From an uncultured Mucilaginibacter sp. (GTDB lineage: Bacteria; Bacteroidota; Bacteroidia; Sphingobacteriales; Sphingobacteriaceae), in contig NZ_CAJYGQ010000007.1 of assembly GCF_913773635.1 (NCBI RefSeq), forward strand, positions 62,001-126,000: a DNA stretch of 64,000 nt. The letters run 5' to 3'. This document shows positions 35,485 through 44,852 of the stretch, piece after piece. How positions within the stretch are numbered: the stretch's first letter is position 1; each line of letters opens with the position of its first letter. The translations under genes and the position numbers were made by a program. The notes under the pieces are model-generated. The model did not search any database and was not told the origin of the DNA. It saw only the letters and a list, made by a program, of their open reading frames with translations.

Positions 35485-37401
35485 ATGAAAAAAATTCTGT
35501 TACTATTTATTGCATTGGGTATTTTAAACAGCGCCCGTGCAACCGACCGCACCGTTACCGGCCATGTTAACGATGCAAACAGCCAGCAACCATTAATGGG
35601 GGTACAGGTAAAATTAGATGATACTAAAACGAGTGTTTTAACAAACGTTAAGGGTGCATTTTCTATCCAGGTTCCGCAAGGGATACATAAACTTTCGTTT
35701 ATGTACTTAGGGTATCGTACGCATACTATTGTACTGAACAAGCAAAGTAAGTTAACGGTGTATCTTAAACCACAAAGCAGTAACCTTAAAGAAATAGCAG
35801 TTCTGTCACAGAATGCAAACCCCTCGGTAGTTTGTGCCGAGCCTGCAGCTATCCATAACCAGTTACAGGGCCGTGTTTACGGTTTAGCTGCTACGGCAAA
35901 AAGTAAAAATGTAAAATCCCAACGCTTTGTAACGCCAATTGTAGGCAGTTACCCCGGTACTCAAGAAGAGGAAAGCTATAAGGGTGTTGCTGAAAACGGT
36001 TTTCAAAACCCAAAAGATAACCCGCTTTCAACATTTTCTGTTGATGTGGATGCTGCCTCATACAGTAATGTGCGCCGGTTTATTAATAATGGGCAAATGC
36101 CGCCAAAAGATGCTGTGCGTATTGAGGAAATGATTAATTATTTTAATTACAACCTGCCCACCCCCTCAAACGGCGAACCGGTTGCCATACATACCGAATT
36201 ATCAACAGCACCCTGGAATTCACAACACCGCCTGCTTCGCATTGGCTTAAAGGCACGTGTGGTGCAAACTGATAAGCTGCCGGCATCTAATTTAGTTTTC
36301 CTGGTTGATGTTTCGGGCTCAATGGATGCGCCTAATAAATTGCCGTTATTGCAATCGTCGCTTAAAATGCTGGTAGATCAGCTGCGCCCGCAAGATAAAG
36401 TAGCTATTGTAGTTTATGCAGGTGCTGCCGGTTTAATATTGCCATCAACCCCAGGCAATCAAAAAACTACTATCAAAGATGCTATTGACCGGTTACATGC
36501 CGGGGGCTCTACCGCAGGTGGCGAAGGTATAAAACTGGCTTACCGCACAGCAAAGCAAAATTTTTTAAAAGCAGGAAATAACCGTGTAATACTGGCAACC
36601 GACGGTGACTTTAACGTTGGTGCTTCAACAGATGAGGATATGGAAAAACTGATAGAGCAGGAGCGTAAAAGTGGTGTGTTTTTATCAGTACTAGGTTATG
36701 GCATGGGAAATTATAAGGATAGTAAAATGGAAACCCTGGCAGATAAAGGCAATGGTAACTATGCTTATATTGACAATATTACAGAAGCCCGCAAAACCCT
36801 GGTGACCGAGTTTGGGGGTACCATATTTACCGTAGCCAAAGACGTAAAACTACAACTGGAATTTAACCCGGCTAAAGTAGCCTCTTACCGCCTTATTGGT
36901 TACGAAAACCGGATGCTGAACAAAGAAGATTTTAATAACGATTTGAAAGATGCAGGAGATATGGGTGCCGGACACAATGTAACAGCGCTTTATGAAATTA
37001 TACCGGCAGGGGTACATGATAGATTTACCCATAGTGTAGACCCACTGAAGTATCAAAAACAGGAGGATAAAGTAAATTATGTTTCCAATGACATGCTTAC
37101 CATCAAGTTCCGTTACAAAGAGCCTAATGGATTGGCGAGTAAATTAAGCCAGGCGATAATTTTAGATAAGCCTGTAAGCCTGCAAAGCACCTCTGTGGAT
37201 TTTCGCTTTGCCGCTGCTGTAGCCGAAGTGGGTATGCTGTTACGCGAATCGGAATTTAAGCAAAATTCAAAGTACGACGATGCTATTAAACTAGCCCGCG
37301 CCGCCAAAGGAGACGACCATGAAGGCTATCGTGCAGAGTTTATAAAACTGGCCGAAAGCGCAAAGTTGTTAGGTAAGAGTTCTTTAGTGTCTGTTGAATA
37401 G
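35485..37401 (+). CDS. Exported VWA-domain protein (YfbK-like) with CarboxypepD_reg domain
   Basis: This 638-residue protein has a signal peptide (LLLFIALGILNSARA). Residues about 24-105 are CarboxypepD_reg-like (TVTGHVNDANSQQPLMGV). A SusC-like fragment NQLQGRVYGLAA lies at 125-136. The YfbK-type N-terminal module (ENGFQNPKDNPLSTFSVDVD) precedes a von Willebrand A domain with an intact MIDAS (D275, S277, S279 in VDVSGSMD) and a C-terminal DUF3520-like part. MIDAS metal sites mediate protein adhesion; the partner is unknown. It is divergent from the ECF sigma/anti-sigma pair with 89 bp between, so it is a likely target of that pair. A terminator follows. Confidence 0.92.
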   Translation: MKKILLLFIALGILNSARATDRTVTGHVNDANSQQPLMGVQVKLDDTKTSVLTNVKGAFSIQVPQGIHKLSFMYLGYRTHTIVLNKQSKLTVYLKPQSSNLKEIAVLSQNANPSVVCAEPAAIHNQLQGRVYGLAATAKSKNVKSQRFVTPIVGSYPGTQEEESYKGVAENGFQNPKDNPLSTFSVDVDAASYSNVRRFINNGQMPPKDAVRIEEMINYFNYNLPTPSNGEPVAIHTELSTAPWNSQHRLLRIGLKARVVQTDKLPASNLVFLVDVSGSMDAPNKLPLLQSSLKMLVDQLRPQDKVAIVVYAGAAGLILPSTPGNQKTTIKDAIDRLHAGGSTAGGEGIKLAYRTAKQNFLKAGNNRVILATDGDFNVGASTDEDMEKLIEQERKSGVFLSVLGYGMGNYKDSKMETLADKGNGNYAYIDNITEARKTLVTEFGGTIFTVAKDVKLQLEFNPAKVASYRLIGYENRMLNKEDFNNDLKDAGDMGAGHNVTALYEIIPAGVHDRFTHSVDPLKYQKQEDKVNYVSNDMLTIKFRYKEPNGLASKLSQAIILDKPVSLQSTSVDFRFAAAVAEVGMLLRESEFKQNSKYDDAIKLARAAKGDDHEGYRAEFIKLAESAKLLGKSSLVSVE

Positions 37402-37408
37402 ACACTTG

Positions 37409-37442
37409 AAATCTCCTTCGAAATGCGAAGGAGATTTTTTTT
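37409..37442 (+). terminator. Terminator of the VWA gene
   Basis: A 12-bp stem (37409-37420 / 37426-37437) with a 5-nt loop is followed by T residues. Confidence 0.88.
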
Positions 37443-37525
37443 AATGTGTACACAGATTCAAGCCTTCTTTAATACATTTGAAAGGAATGTAATTTAAGTC
37501 CCTTTTTTTAGGGCATGGAGGCTTT

Positions 37526-37900
37526 ATGAATATTGAAGATGTACGCAACTATTGCCTGCAAAAGCAAGGGGTAAACGAGAGTTTTCCGTTTGGCCCGGAA
37601 ACGTTGGTTTTTAAAGTTGGCGAAAAATTATTTTTATTGATTGGTTTGGATACGGCTAACCGCTTTAACGTGAAGTGCGACCCCGAACGGGCTGTTGAAT
37701 TGCGCGAGCAATTTACTGAAGTGCAGCCCGGTTATCATATGAATAAACGCCACTGGAACACCGTTTATATGGATGGGTCACTTAGCCGCAAGCAACTATG
37801 TGAGATGATAGACCACTCATACACACTTATAGCTAACAGCCTGCCGAAGAAAATTAAGCAGGAGTTGTTTGGCAATGACCAGGCAAATGAAAATGCTTAG
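37526..37900 (+). CDS. MmcQ/YjbR-family protein
   Basis: This 124-residue soluble protein matches the MmcQ/YjbR family throughout: ESFPFGPETLVFKVGEKLF, NVKCDPERAVELREQ, PGYHMNKRHWNTVY, and a C-terminal helix. The fold is a double-wing DNA-binding-like module, but function is not settled. The gene stands alone between the VWA terminator and the helicase gene on the opposite strand. Confidence 0.93.
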   Translation: MNIEDVRNYCLQKQGVNESFPFGPETLVFKVGEKLFLLIGLDTANRFNVKCDPERAVELREQFTEVQPGYHMNKRHWNTVYMDGSLSRKQLCEMIDHSYTLIANSLPKKIKQELFGNDQANENA

Positions 37901-37901
37901 C

Positions 37902-37979
37902 TTAAACAATAGTTCTTTTGTTGTTAGCTACTACAACAACGTTGGCAACAACTAAAAGGGTAATTAGGGCAATCATCAT
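37902..37979 (-). CDS. Possible 25-residue single-helix membrane microprotein
   Basis: On the minus strand two ATGs (37979 and 37976) open a frame reading MMIALITLLVVANVVVVANN then KRTIV. It is one hydrophobic helix with a short positively charged tail, the look of a small membrane protein. No promoter element was found and the length is at the level of chance, so this is a candidate only. Confidence 0.25.
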   Translation of the reverse strand: MMIALITLLVVANVVVVANNKRTIV

Positions 37980-38148
37980 GGCTTTACAAGTTAAATTAAT
38001 TACTGAGGTTAAGACAAAACGCATTCCACAATTAAAAAGTGCCCTTTATGAAGGGTTACAACGACTTTGTTACTATCAATAGTGAAAGAGTGAGGAAGCC
38101 TTGCCCCAAAAAGGGTAAGAATTGAGTACTCAAAATATATGGTACCGG

Positions 38149-40752
38149 CTAAGGGCGCTTGCGTCGGCGTGGTTTCACAGGTTCGGGCGTTGGTTCCATA
38201 GGCTCGTCAAAGTTTTCATGAGCGTTGTAAGTGCGGGCCATTTTAGCAACACGCTCTTCCAGGCTTTCCATTGTTATCTTCTCACGAAGACGATCAACCA
38301 TAATAGGAAAGGCAAATGGCGTTGGCCGTTCAAGTACCTTGATAACTATCTCTTGTTTTTGAATACGCTGTAAGGCCTCACGCAACCTGAATTCTTCTAA
38401 CTGAAAGGCCAGCGCCTCATTAAATGCCTGCCTTACCAGCAAATTATCCGGCTCATACTCTCTGAAAACATCAAACAATAAACCACTGCTGGCCTGTAAG
38501 TGCCGGTTTTTCAATGGCTGACCGGGATACCCGTTGAAAATCAATCCGCCAATTTGAGCAATATCTCTAAAGCGTCGCCTGGCCATTTCATTGGCGTTAA
38601 GGCTATGTTGAATATCATCTAACAAATTATGAATGGTAAACAGATCTTCTTCCAAAGCTTCCATTAACGGTATAGGTTCATCGGTAAGTAGCTCAAAGCC
38701 GTAGTCGTTCATGGCAATGCTGTAGGTTGCCTTTCGTATTTTACCCATACGGTAAGCAATCAATGACGCCATTCCCTCGTGAACCAGTCGCCCTTCAAAC
38801 GGATAAACAAAAAGGTGAAAACCATCCCGCGATTCGAAAGATTCAATCAACAAATCGGTTTTGCGCGGAAGATGCGATAGCTGCTCCTGCAGGTTAAAAA
38901 GTGAGCGTAAGGCTACTACCTCCTCATCTTTTTCTAAATGCTGGGCAACCTCGTCTAACTTGTCGCGTAGTACTGATGATAGCTGCGAAGAGAGGGGCAT
39001 ACGGCCGCCTGCCCAACTGGGTATAAGGCCCTTTGCCTTGCTTGATTTCCTTACAATGGCCGTCATGTCTTTCAGCTGTACAAATTCAAGACTACGGCCG
39101 GCAAACCAAAAAGTATCGCCGGGTTTAAGTTTGGCAACAAAGCCTTCTTCAATTGATCCTAATGAGCCGCCATGCAACATTTTTACCCTAAGCGTTGCAT
39201 AGCTGGTAATAGTGCCTATGCTAAATCTGTGACGCATAGCCACGCGCCGGCTGTTAACTTTGTACAATCCGTCCTCAACTTCTACCTTTAAAAATTCATC
39301 GTACTGTGACAGCGTGGCGCCACCGGTAGTGATGAAGCCAAGCAATTCGTTAAACTCGGTACGGCGTAAATCGGCAAAGGCGTAGGTAGTTTTTACCTCT
39401 TCGTAAAGCTCGTCGGCCCTGAAGCCGTCAGATACGGCCAGCGTTACCATGTACTGAATAAGTACGTCAATAGCCAGCAAAACCGGGTCGCGGCTTTCAA
39501 ACTGCTGGTTGGCAATAGCTTGTTTTAGTGCTGCCCCTTCCAGTAACTCCAGCGAATGCGTAGGAATATAGTACGCCCGTGAAACTGCCCCCGGATGGTG
39601 ACCGCTACGCCCGGCTCGTTGCATAAAACGGGCCACACCTTTAGGGCTGCCCACCTGAACCACCGTATCAACCGGTCTGAAATCCACCCCCAGGTCAAGA
39701 CTGGAAGTACAAACCACCAGTTTAAGCGTTCCCTCGTGCAGGGCTTGTTCTACCCAGTTGCGTAAATCATTATCTAATGACCCATGGTGCATGGCCATTA
39801 TGCCTGCATACTCAGGGTAATTATTGAGTATGGCATGGTACCATATTTCAGATTGAGCACGGGTGTTGGTAAATATGAGCGTAGTTTTACTATTGGCTAC
39901 AATTTCCATTACCTCGGGCAGGAGTTTTAAGCCAATGTGCCCGGTCCACGAATAGTTCTCCACATCCTGCGGAATAACTGATCGTATATCGAGTTTCTTT
40001 TCAATATGCGCACGCACCATCTTCATTTGCTCAGGCGGAAACCTGGTGCCAAGCAATACCTCGGCCGCTTGTTCGAGGTTACCGATGGTAGCACTAATAC
40101 CCCATGTTTGGAGTTTCATTTGTCCTGTTGGCGGTTGCAGGGTTTCAGATGTCGGACTTTTAGCTGGTGCTTTTTTTTCGGGCAGCCGAGGACCCGTAAC
40201 AGAGAGGTGGCGAAGTTTTGATAGCCCCAATTCTATTTGTACACCGCGCTTGGTTCCAAGTAATTCATGCCACTCATCAATTACAACAACGTTTAAGTTT
40301 TTGAAAACACTTGGATAATCTTTTTGAGCCAGCATCAGGTGCAAGCTTTCAGGAGTAGTAAGCAACACTTCCGGAAGCTTCTTGCGCAGGGCCTGCTTTT
40401 CGGCAGCGGATGTATCGCCGGTGCGGGTACCTATGCGCCAGGGTAGGCCAACCTCATCGCACACCTCTTGCATGGCTTTTCGTATATCATTGGTTAACGC
40501 TCGTAAAGGTGTTATCCACAGCATTAGCAAGCCGTTGTTTGTACGGGTTTGGAACGTATCAGGGTATTGATTAATATAGCCAACCAAAAAGGGCAAAAAC
40601 AGGGCGAATGTTTTACCACTACCCGTAGGGGCATTAAGCAAACCCGAGTAGCCGGCAAGGTAGGCATCCTGCATTTCCTGTTGAAACGGAAACTGCCGCC
40701 AGCCTTTTTGCTTAAACCAGTTGCCTATTATTTGCTGCCCTTTGCTGTTCAT
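38149..40752 (-). CDS. Ligase-associated DNA-damage-response DEXH-box helicase (Lhr-like)
   Basis: This 867-residue superfamily-2 helicase has motif I APTGSGKTFALFLPF, motif Ia ITPLRAL, motif II VVIDEWHELLG (DEWH), motif III GISATIGN, motif IV/V TLKLVVCTSSLDLGVDF and motif VI QRAGRSGHHPG. After the helicase core come the winged-helix and Lhr-core regions (about 430-840). The family normally clusters with an ATP-dependent DNA ligase, an exonuclease and a phosphoesterase; none is here. The ATG at 40752 is used rather than an in-frame TTG at 40773. The C-terminus ends in a basic tail (PVKPRRRKRP). Confidence 0.93.
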   Translation of the reverse strand: MNSKGQQIIGNWFKQKGWRQFPFQQEMQDAYLAGYSGLLNAPTGSGKTFALFLPFLVGYINQYPDTFQTRTNNGLLMLWITPLRALTNDIRKAMQEVCDEVGLPWRIGTRTGDTSAAEKQALRKKLPEVLLTTPESLHLMLAQKDYPSVFKNLNVVVIDEWHELLGTKRGVQIELGLSKLRHLSVTGPRLPEKKAPAKSPTSETLQPPTGQMKLQTWGISATIGNLEQAAEVLLGTRFPPEQMKMVRAHIEKKLDIRSVIPQDVENYSWTGHIGLKLLPEVMEIVANSKTTLIFTNTRAQSEIWYHAILNNYPEYAGIMAMHHGSLDNDLRNWVEQALHEGTLKLVVCTSSLDLGVDFRPVDTVVQVGSPKGVARFMQRAGRSGHHPGAVSRAYYIPTHSLELLEGAALKQAIANQQFESRDPVLLAIDVLIQYMVTLAVSDGFRADELYEEVKTTYAFADLRRTEFNELLGFITTGGATLSQYDEFLKVEVEDGLYKVNSRRVAMRHRFSIGTITSYATLRVKMLHGGSLGSIEEGFVAKLKPGDTFWFAGRSLEFVQLKDMTAIVRKSSKAKGLIPSWAGGRMPLSSQLSSVLRDKLDEVAQHLEKDEEVVALRSLFNLQEQLSHLPRKTDLLIESFESRDGFHLFVYPFEGRLVHEGMASLIAYRMGKIRKATYSIAMNDYGFELLTDEPIPLMEALEEDLFTIHNLLDDIQHSLNANEMARRRFRDIAQIGGLIFNGYPGQPLKNRHLQASSGLLFDVFREYEPDNLLVRQAFNEALAFQLEEFRLREALQRIQKQEIVIKVLERPTPFAFPIMVDRLREKITMESLEERVAKMARTYNAHENFDEPMEPTPEPVKPRRRKRP

Positions 40753-40827
40753 TGATGTAATAATACAAAGCAACCTTTATTTGGTTGCAGTTGAACACTA
40801 ACAGCGTCAAAATTGTATAACTATATT

Positions 40828-41451
40828 ATGGCACGATTTACTGTTTTACTCCTCGCTGCTGTAAGCTTTATGGCTTGCAATCAGCCCGCTTCAAAAAATG
40901 TAAAAGCTGAAGAGACCACTGTTACGTCAAGCAGCACTAGTACTGAGCTTGAAAAGAATTCCGTATCCAACAACCAGCTCATCATCCCAGGTAAATCCAT
41001 TGGGCAAACTGCATTAAATGATAACGGTGCCGATGTTACCCGGCGCTTGGGCCGCCCTGATGCAGGTGATGCTGCCATGGGTAAATCAATGTCAGTATGG
41101 TATGCCAACCATGATAGTACAAGTTACGAAACAATGATATTTACCTCGCGGCAAATGGGTACTGAGGATGAAACCAGTCGTGTAAAACAAATAAGAATTA
41201 CATCGCCATGGTTTGTTACTAAAGACAGCGTTAAGGTAGGATCAAGCTTTGAGCAGATTGAAGATCTATATCAGCCTACAAAGACAGCATGGTTTAAAAA
41301 AGACTTGAAAAGGTTTGAAATTTACCAGGCCAACGGCATAGCCTTCGAAATAAACAACGAGCAAAAGTGCACGGCAATAATGGTGTTTATTCCTGATGTT
41401 AAACCCGCGGGCACCTACCTGCCGTTTTATGACAACTTAAATATTTACTGA
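40828..41451 (+). CDS. Lipoprotein of unknown function
   Basis: This 207-residue protein has a lipoprotein signal with lipobox SFMAC (Cys17) followed by NQPASKNVK and a Ser/Thr-rich linker. The mature domain (about 50-207) contains SIGQTALNDNGADVTRRLGR and KVGSSFEQIEDLYQPTK, two copies of a short pattern (signal of 'G-x-S-x-x-x-I/L'), suggesting an internal duplication. No family is recognised. The ATG at 40828 is chosen over a TTG at 40813 because it gives a normal signal sequence. Its end overlaps the convergent DUF2059 gene by 7 bp. Confidence 0.83.
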   Translation: MARFTVLLLAAVSFMACNQPASKNVKAEETTVTSSSTSTELEKNSVSNNQLIIPGKSIGQTALNDNGADVTRRLGRPDAGDAAMGKSMSVWYANHDSTSYETMIFTSRQMGTEDETSRVKQIRITSPWFVTKDSVKVGSSFEQIEDLYQPTKTAWFKKDLKRFEIYQANGIAFEINNEQKCTAIMVFIPDVKPAGTYLPFYDNLNIY

Positions 41452-41942
41452 CCGGGAAAGGCTTTTTTAAGCTCTTCCTGAAACTCAGGCAAATGTGCCT
41501 GCATACGGCTTTGCCCTAACTGAATGCCCCGTTGCATTAATGCTGATAGCTTTTGATTTACTTTTTTACCGGTTGGGGTTAAGTAAAATTTGGTAATGTC
41601 TTTAAGTTCCTGTTCGGTAAATTCTTCAGCATAAATTTTGGCAAGATCATTCTTTAGCATGTCATAACTCATGTATTTTTTAAGAAAGCTTTTTAATATT
41701 TGGCTGAACTTCTCTTTGTTTTCGGCCGGTATTTGAGTACTGCTGGCGTCAATCATGCTTTTATACATGCCATCCATTTGGGTTGAAAGTCCGGTTGCCG
41801 CCAGCATGTCTGCTGCTGCCTGCAGCCTTGAAGCGGGTATGGTTGTATTAGTAACGGATGATACAGGAGCTTGTTGCGCGTTAGCCGTGCTAACGAATGC
41901 GCATATTATGGCAGTGAAAAGTATTAGTTTCTTAGTGATCAT
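41445..41942 (-). CDS. DUF2059 exported protein
   Basis: This 165-residue protein has a signal peptide (LILFTAIICAFVSTANAQ). The mature part is helical and matches DUF2059 with AEEFTEQELKDITKFYLTP followed by TGKKVNQKLSALMQ. The family is periplasmic and of unknown role. It lies 50 bp downstream of the exonuclease III gene on the same strand and overlaps the convergent lipoprotein gene by 7 bp. Confidence 0.9.
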   Translation of the reverse strand: MITKKLILFTAIICAFVSTANAQQAPVSSVTNTTIPASRLQAAADMLAATGLSTQMDGMYKSMIDASSTQIPAENKEKFSQILKSFLKKYMSYDMLKNDLAKIYAEEFTEQELKDITKFYLTPTGKKVNQKLSALMQRGIQLGQSRMQAHLPEFQEELKKAFPGQ

Positions 41943-41992
41943 AAGGCGGATGTTTAGGTGTATTGATATAGAAATAAAGGGCTGTCAGATAC

Positions 41993-42760
41993 TTAAACAT
42001 CCAGTTCGAGTAAAACCGGGCAATGGTCTGAATGGCGGGCTTCAGGTAATATGGCGGCACGTTTAATAGCGCTTTGCAACTCGGCAGTAACCATATTATA
42101 ATCAATGCGCCATCCCAGGTTTTTTGCCCGGGCGTTAGCTCTGAAACTCCACCATGTATAATTATGCGGTTCCTGGTTAAGATAACGGAAGCTGTCTACA
42201 AATCCCATTTCGATAAAGCGATCCATCCAGGCGCGCTCTTCGGGTAAAAAGCCCGATGAATTTGCGTTTGATTTGGGGTTATGTATATCAATAGGTCTGT
42301 GGCAAATATTATAATCGCCGCAAACTACCAGTTTTGGGTAAGCCCATTTCAACTGATTGAGGTATTCGCCAAACTCATCTAAGAAACGGTATTTAAAAAC
42401 CTGGCGCTCATCACCGCTTGAGCCTGAGGGAAAGTATACACTCATTACCGAAATGTCTTCAAAATCAACCCTTATGCAGCGGCCTTCATTATCAAAATCT
42501 TCAATACCGCAACCGTATTCAACATGCTTGGGGGTGTGTTTAGTAAAAATAGCCGTACCGCTGTAACCCTTTTTTTGTGCCGGATACCAGTAATGCTGAT
42601 AACCCAACTGCTCAACCAAAAACAAGTCGGTAAGTACTTCGGGTGTAGCTTTAATTTCCTGTAAGCAAACAACATCGGCATCAATAGCTTGCAGCCAGGT
42701 AAGCCAGCCTTTGGTGATGGCCGAACGTATGCCGTTTACGTTATAAGTAACAATTTTCAT
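41993..42760 (-). CDS. xth: Exodeoxyribonuclease III
   Basis: This 255-residue AP endonuclease/3'-5' exonuclease has the conserved motifs MKIVTYNVNGIRSA, VVCLQEIKA (metal Glu), VYFPSGSSGDERQ, CGDYNICHRPID, WWSFRANARAKNLGWRIDY and the catalytic HSDHCPVLLEL. It repairs abasic sites and 3' blocks in DNA. Length is normal. The DUF2059 gene follows on the same strand. Confidence 0.96.
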   Translation of the reverse strand: MKIVTYNVNGIRSAITKGWLTWLQAIDADVVCLQEIKATPEVLTDLFLVEQLGYQHYWYPAQKKGYSGTAIFTKHTPKHVEYGCGIEDFDNEGRCIRVDFEDISVMSVYFPSGSSGDERQVFKYRFLDEFGEYLNQLKWAYPKLVVCGDYNICHRPIDIHNPKSNANSSGFLPEERAWMDRFIEMGFVDSFRYLNQEPHNYTWWSFRANARAKNLGWRIDYNMVTAELQSAIKRAAILPEARHSDHCPVLLELDV

Positions 42761-42822
42761 ATCAACTTAATGCGTGATTGGGTTACAACACCAACCATTA
42801 ACTAATTATTTTTAAAAAAGAA

Positions 42823-42905
42823 TGTCATTCCGACGAAGGATAAATCTTTTCGAAGCTATTAGCTTATCAATTCGAAAAGATCCCTCACTATCGTTCGAGA
42901 TGACA
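42823..42905. repeat. Dispersed 83-bp palindromic repeat, copy 1
   Basis: The element starts TGTCATTCCGA and ends TCGAGATGACA (9 of 11 complementary). Inside, ATCTTTTCGAA (42844-42854) pairs perfectly with TTCGAAAAGAT (42871-42881). A second copy of identical length lies at 62395-62477. Confidence 0.8.
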
Positions 42906-42929
42906 TGTTTGTTTTTTGTGCAGCCTGAT

Positions 42930-42947
42930 GTTGGTGGTACCACCAAC
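42930..42947. terminator. 18-bp perfect palindrome downstream of glnS
   Basis: GTTGGTGGTACCACCAAC lies about 10 nt beyond the glnS stop codon. It has no loop and no T tract, so a terminator role is uncertain. Confidence 0.4.
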
Positions 42948-42956
42948 CTTCGCTAC

Positions 42957-44612
42957 TTACTTCTTCACCCAGCCGTCTTTCAACGTAACGGTGCGGTTAA
43001 ACACCAGCTTTTCATCGGTTGAAAGCTTGTCAAGCGTAAAGTATCCTTTGCGGATAAATTGGTATCCCTTACCTGGTAAGGCCTCAGCCAAATCGGGTTC
43101 AACAAAGGCATTTATAATTTGCAAGCTGTTAGGGTTGAGGTCATCCTTAAAGTCGCCCTCTTCTGCAGCCGGATTTTCTGATTTAAACAGGCGGTCGTAC
43201 AAACGTACCTCGGCAGTTTTTGCGCCGGGTACGCTTACCCAATGTATGGTACCTTTAACGTTAATGCCGCTGGTATCATTACCCGATTTTGATTCGGGGA
43301 TGTAAGTACAATGCACCTCTGTTACGTTGCCGTCGGCATCTTTCACAAAGCTCTCACATTTTACAATATAAGCGTGTTTTAAGCGTACCATAAGGCCAAC
43401 CCCCAGGCGGAAGAATTTTTTAGGCGGAACTTCCATAAAGTCTTCGCGCTCAATATACAGCTCGTTGCTAAACGGAATATCGCGTCCGCCTTCGCCACCT
43501 TCAACCTCCGGATTGTTTTCGCCATGCAGGGTTTCGGTTTGCCCTTCGGGGTAGTTGGTGATAATGAGTTTAATAGGATCCAAAACGACCATGCGGCGCC
43601 ATGCAGTTTTATTTAAATCCTCGCGGATACAAAACTCCAGTAAACCTACGTCTATTAGGTTTTCGCGCTTGGCTACGCCAATGCGCTCACAAAATTCGCG
43701 TATAGATGCCGGCGTATAACCACGACGACGTAAGCCGCTGATGGTAGGCATGCGCGGATCGTCCCAGTCCTCAACATGGCCTTCATTTACCAGTTGCAGT
43801 AACTTGCGCTTGCTCATTACCGTGTAGGTAAGGTTTAAGCGGGCAAACTCATACTGGCGCGAAGGGAAAATTTCGAGCTTATCAATAAACCACTCATAAA
43901 GCGGGCGATGCGGAATAAACTCAAGCGTACAAATAGAGTGCGTAATTTCCTCAATAGCATCTGATTGGCCGTGAGCAAAATCATACATTGGGTAAATGCA
44001 CCATTTATCACCGGTACGGTGATGGTGGGCATGACGTATGCGGTACATCAGCGGATCGCGCAAATGCATGTTAGGTGAAGCCAGGTCAACCTTGGCACGC
44101 AGTACTTTAGCACCATCAGGGTATTTACCCGCTTTCATTTCTTCAAAAAGCTGCACGTTTTCTTCAATACTGCGGCTGCGGTACTGGTTAGGGGTGCCGG
44201 GCTCGGTAGGCGTACCTTTCTGAGCCGCTATTTCTTCGGGAGTACTATCATCAACATAAGCTAAACCCTGTTTAACCAGGTTTAAGGCAAATGCGTACAG
44301 TACATCAAAATAATCAGATGCATACAGTTCGTTAGCCCACTCAAAGCCAAGCCAGCGTACATCTTCTTTTATACTTTCTACGTACTCGGTGTCTTCGGTA
44401 ACAGGGTTGGTATCGTCAAACCGTAAATTGGTTTTACCATTGTACCGCTGCGCAAGCCCAAAGTTTAAGCATATTGATTTAGCATGCCCAATGTGCAGGT
44501 ATCCATTAGGCTCGGGAGGAAAACGCGTATGTACACGGCCGTTGTTTTTGCCGGTTTGTAAGTCGTTCTCTACAATTTCTTCAATAAAGTTAAGTGCTCT
44601 TTCTTCAGTCAT
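42957..44612 (-). CDS. glnS: Glutaminyl-tRNA synthetase
   Basis: This 551-residue class I synthetase has [15 protein letters not shown] (HIGH at 40-43), the glutamine pocket region RFDDTNP, the KMSKS-like loop VMSKRKL and a C-terminal anticodon-binding beta-barrel pair. Family choice of GlnRS rather than GluRS rests on the [11 protein letters not shown] and [12 protein letters not shown] context and on the C-terminal beta-barrels. It charges tRNA-Gln directly. It has its own promoter-like element and stands alone. Confidence 0.97.
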   Translation of the reverse strand: MTEERALNFIEEIVENDLQTGKNNGRVHTRFPPEPNGYLHIGHAKSICLNFGLAQRYNGKTNLRFDDTNPVTEDTEYVESIKEDVRWLGFEWANELYASDYFDVLYAFALNLVKQGLAYVDDSTPEEIAAQKGTPTEPGTPNQYRSRSIEENVQLFEEMKAGKYPDGAKVLRAKVDLASPNMHLRDPLMYRIRHAHHHRTGDKWCIYPMYDFAHGQSDAIEEITHSICTLEFIPHRPLYEWFIDKLEIFPSRQYEFARLNLTYTVMSKRKLLQLVNEGHVEDWDDPRMPTISGLRRRGYTPASIREFCERIGVAKRENLIDVGLLEFCIREDLNKTAWRRMVVLDPIKLIITNYPEGQTETLHGENNPEVEGGEGGRDIPFSNELYIEREDFMEVPPKKFFRLGVGLMVRLKHAYIVKCESFVKDADGNVTEVHCTYIPESKSGNDTSGINVKGTIHWVSVPGAKTAEVRLYDRLFKSENPAAEEGDFKDDLNPNSLQIINAFVEPDLAEALPGKGYQFIRKGYFTLDKLSTDEKLVFNRTVTLKDGWVKK

Positions 44613-44632
44613 ACTTTGTATGTGTACTTAGG

Positions 44633-44640
44633 CAAATGTA
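44633..44640 (-). promoter_or_regulatory. -7 element of glnS
   Basis: On the minus strand TACATTTG (44640..44633) matches TAnnTTTG and lies 20 bp before the ATG at 44612. No -33 TTG is visible. Confidence 0.42.
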
Positions 44641-44852
44641 GTAAAAAATAGCGCTTACAGGCTGTGTGTGGCATTGTGAGTTTGATTTATATGCCATACA
44701 GTTTAAAACTGTTTTACTTAGTTAAAAAGAAATATTAGTTGATAGTTAAAAATATGAGTGATGCTTGGGAAAAAACTACAAAATTTGTCATTTTTGTAAG
44801 TAACGCTACCAGTGAAACAAACAGATTACCTTTAATTGAGTAAATTGCCGCT

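Noticed and set aside
38122..38373. 83-residue frame opposite the helicase 3' end
   Set aside because: It lies almost wholly antisense to the helicase C-terminus and shows no family features.
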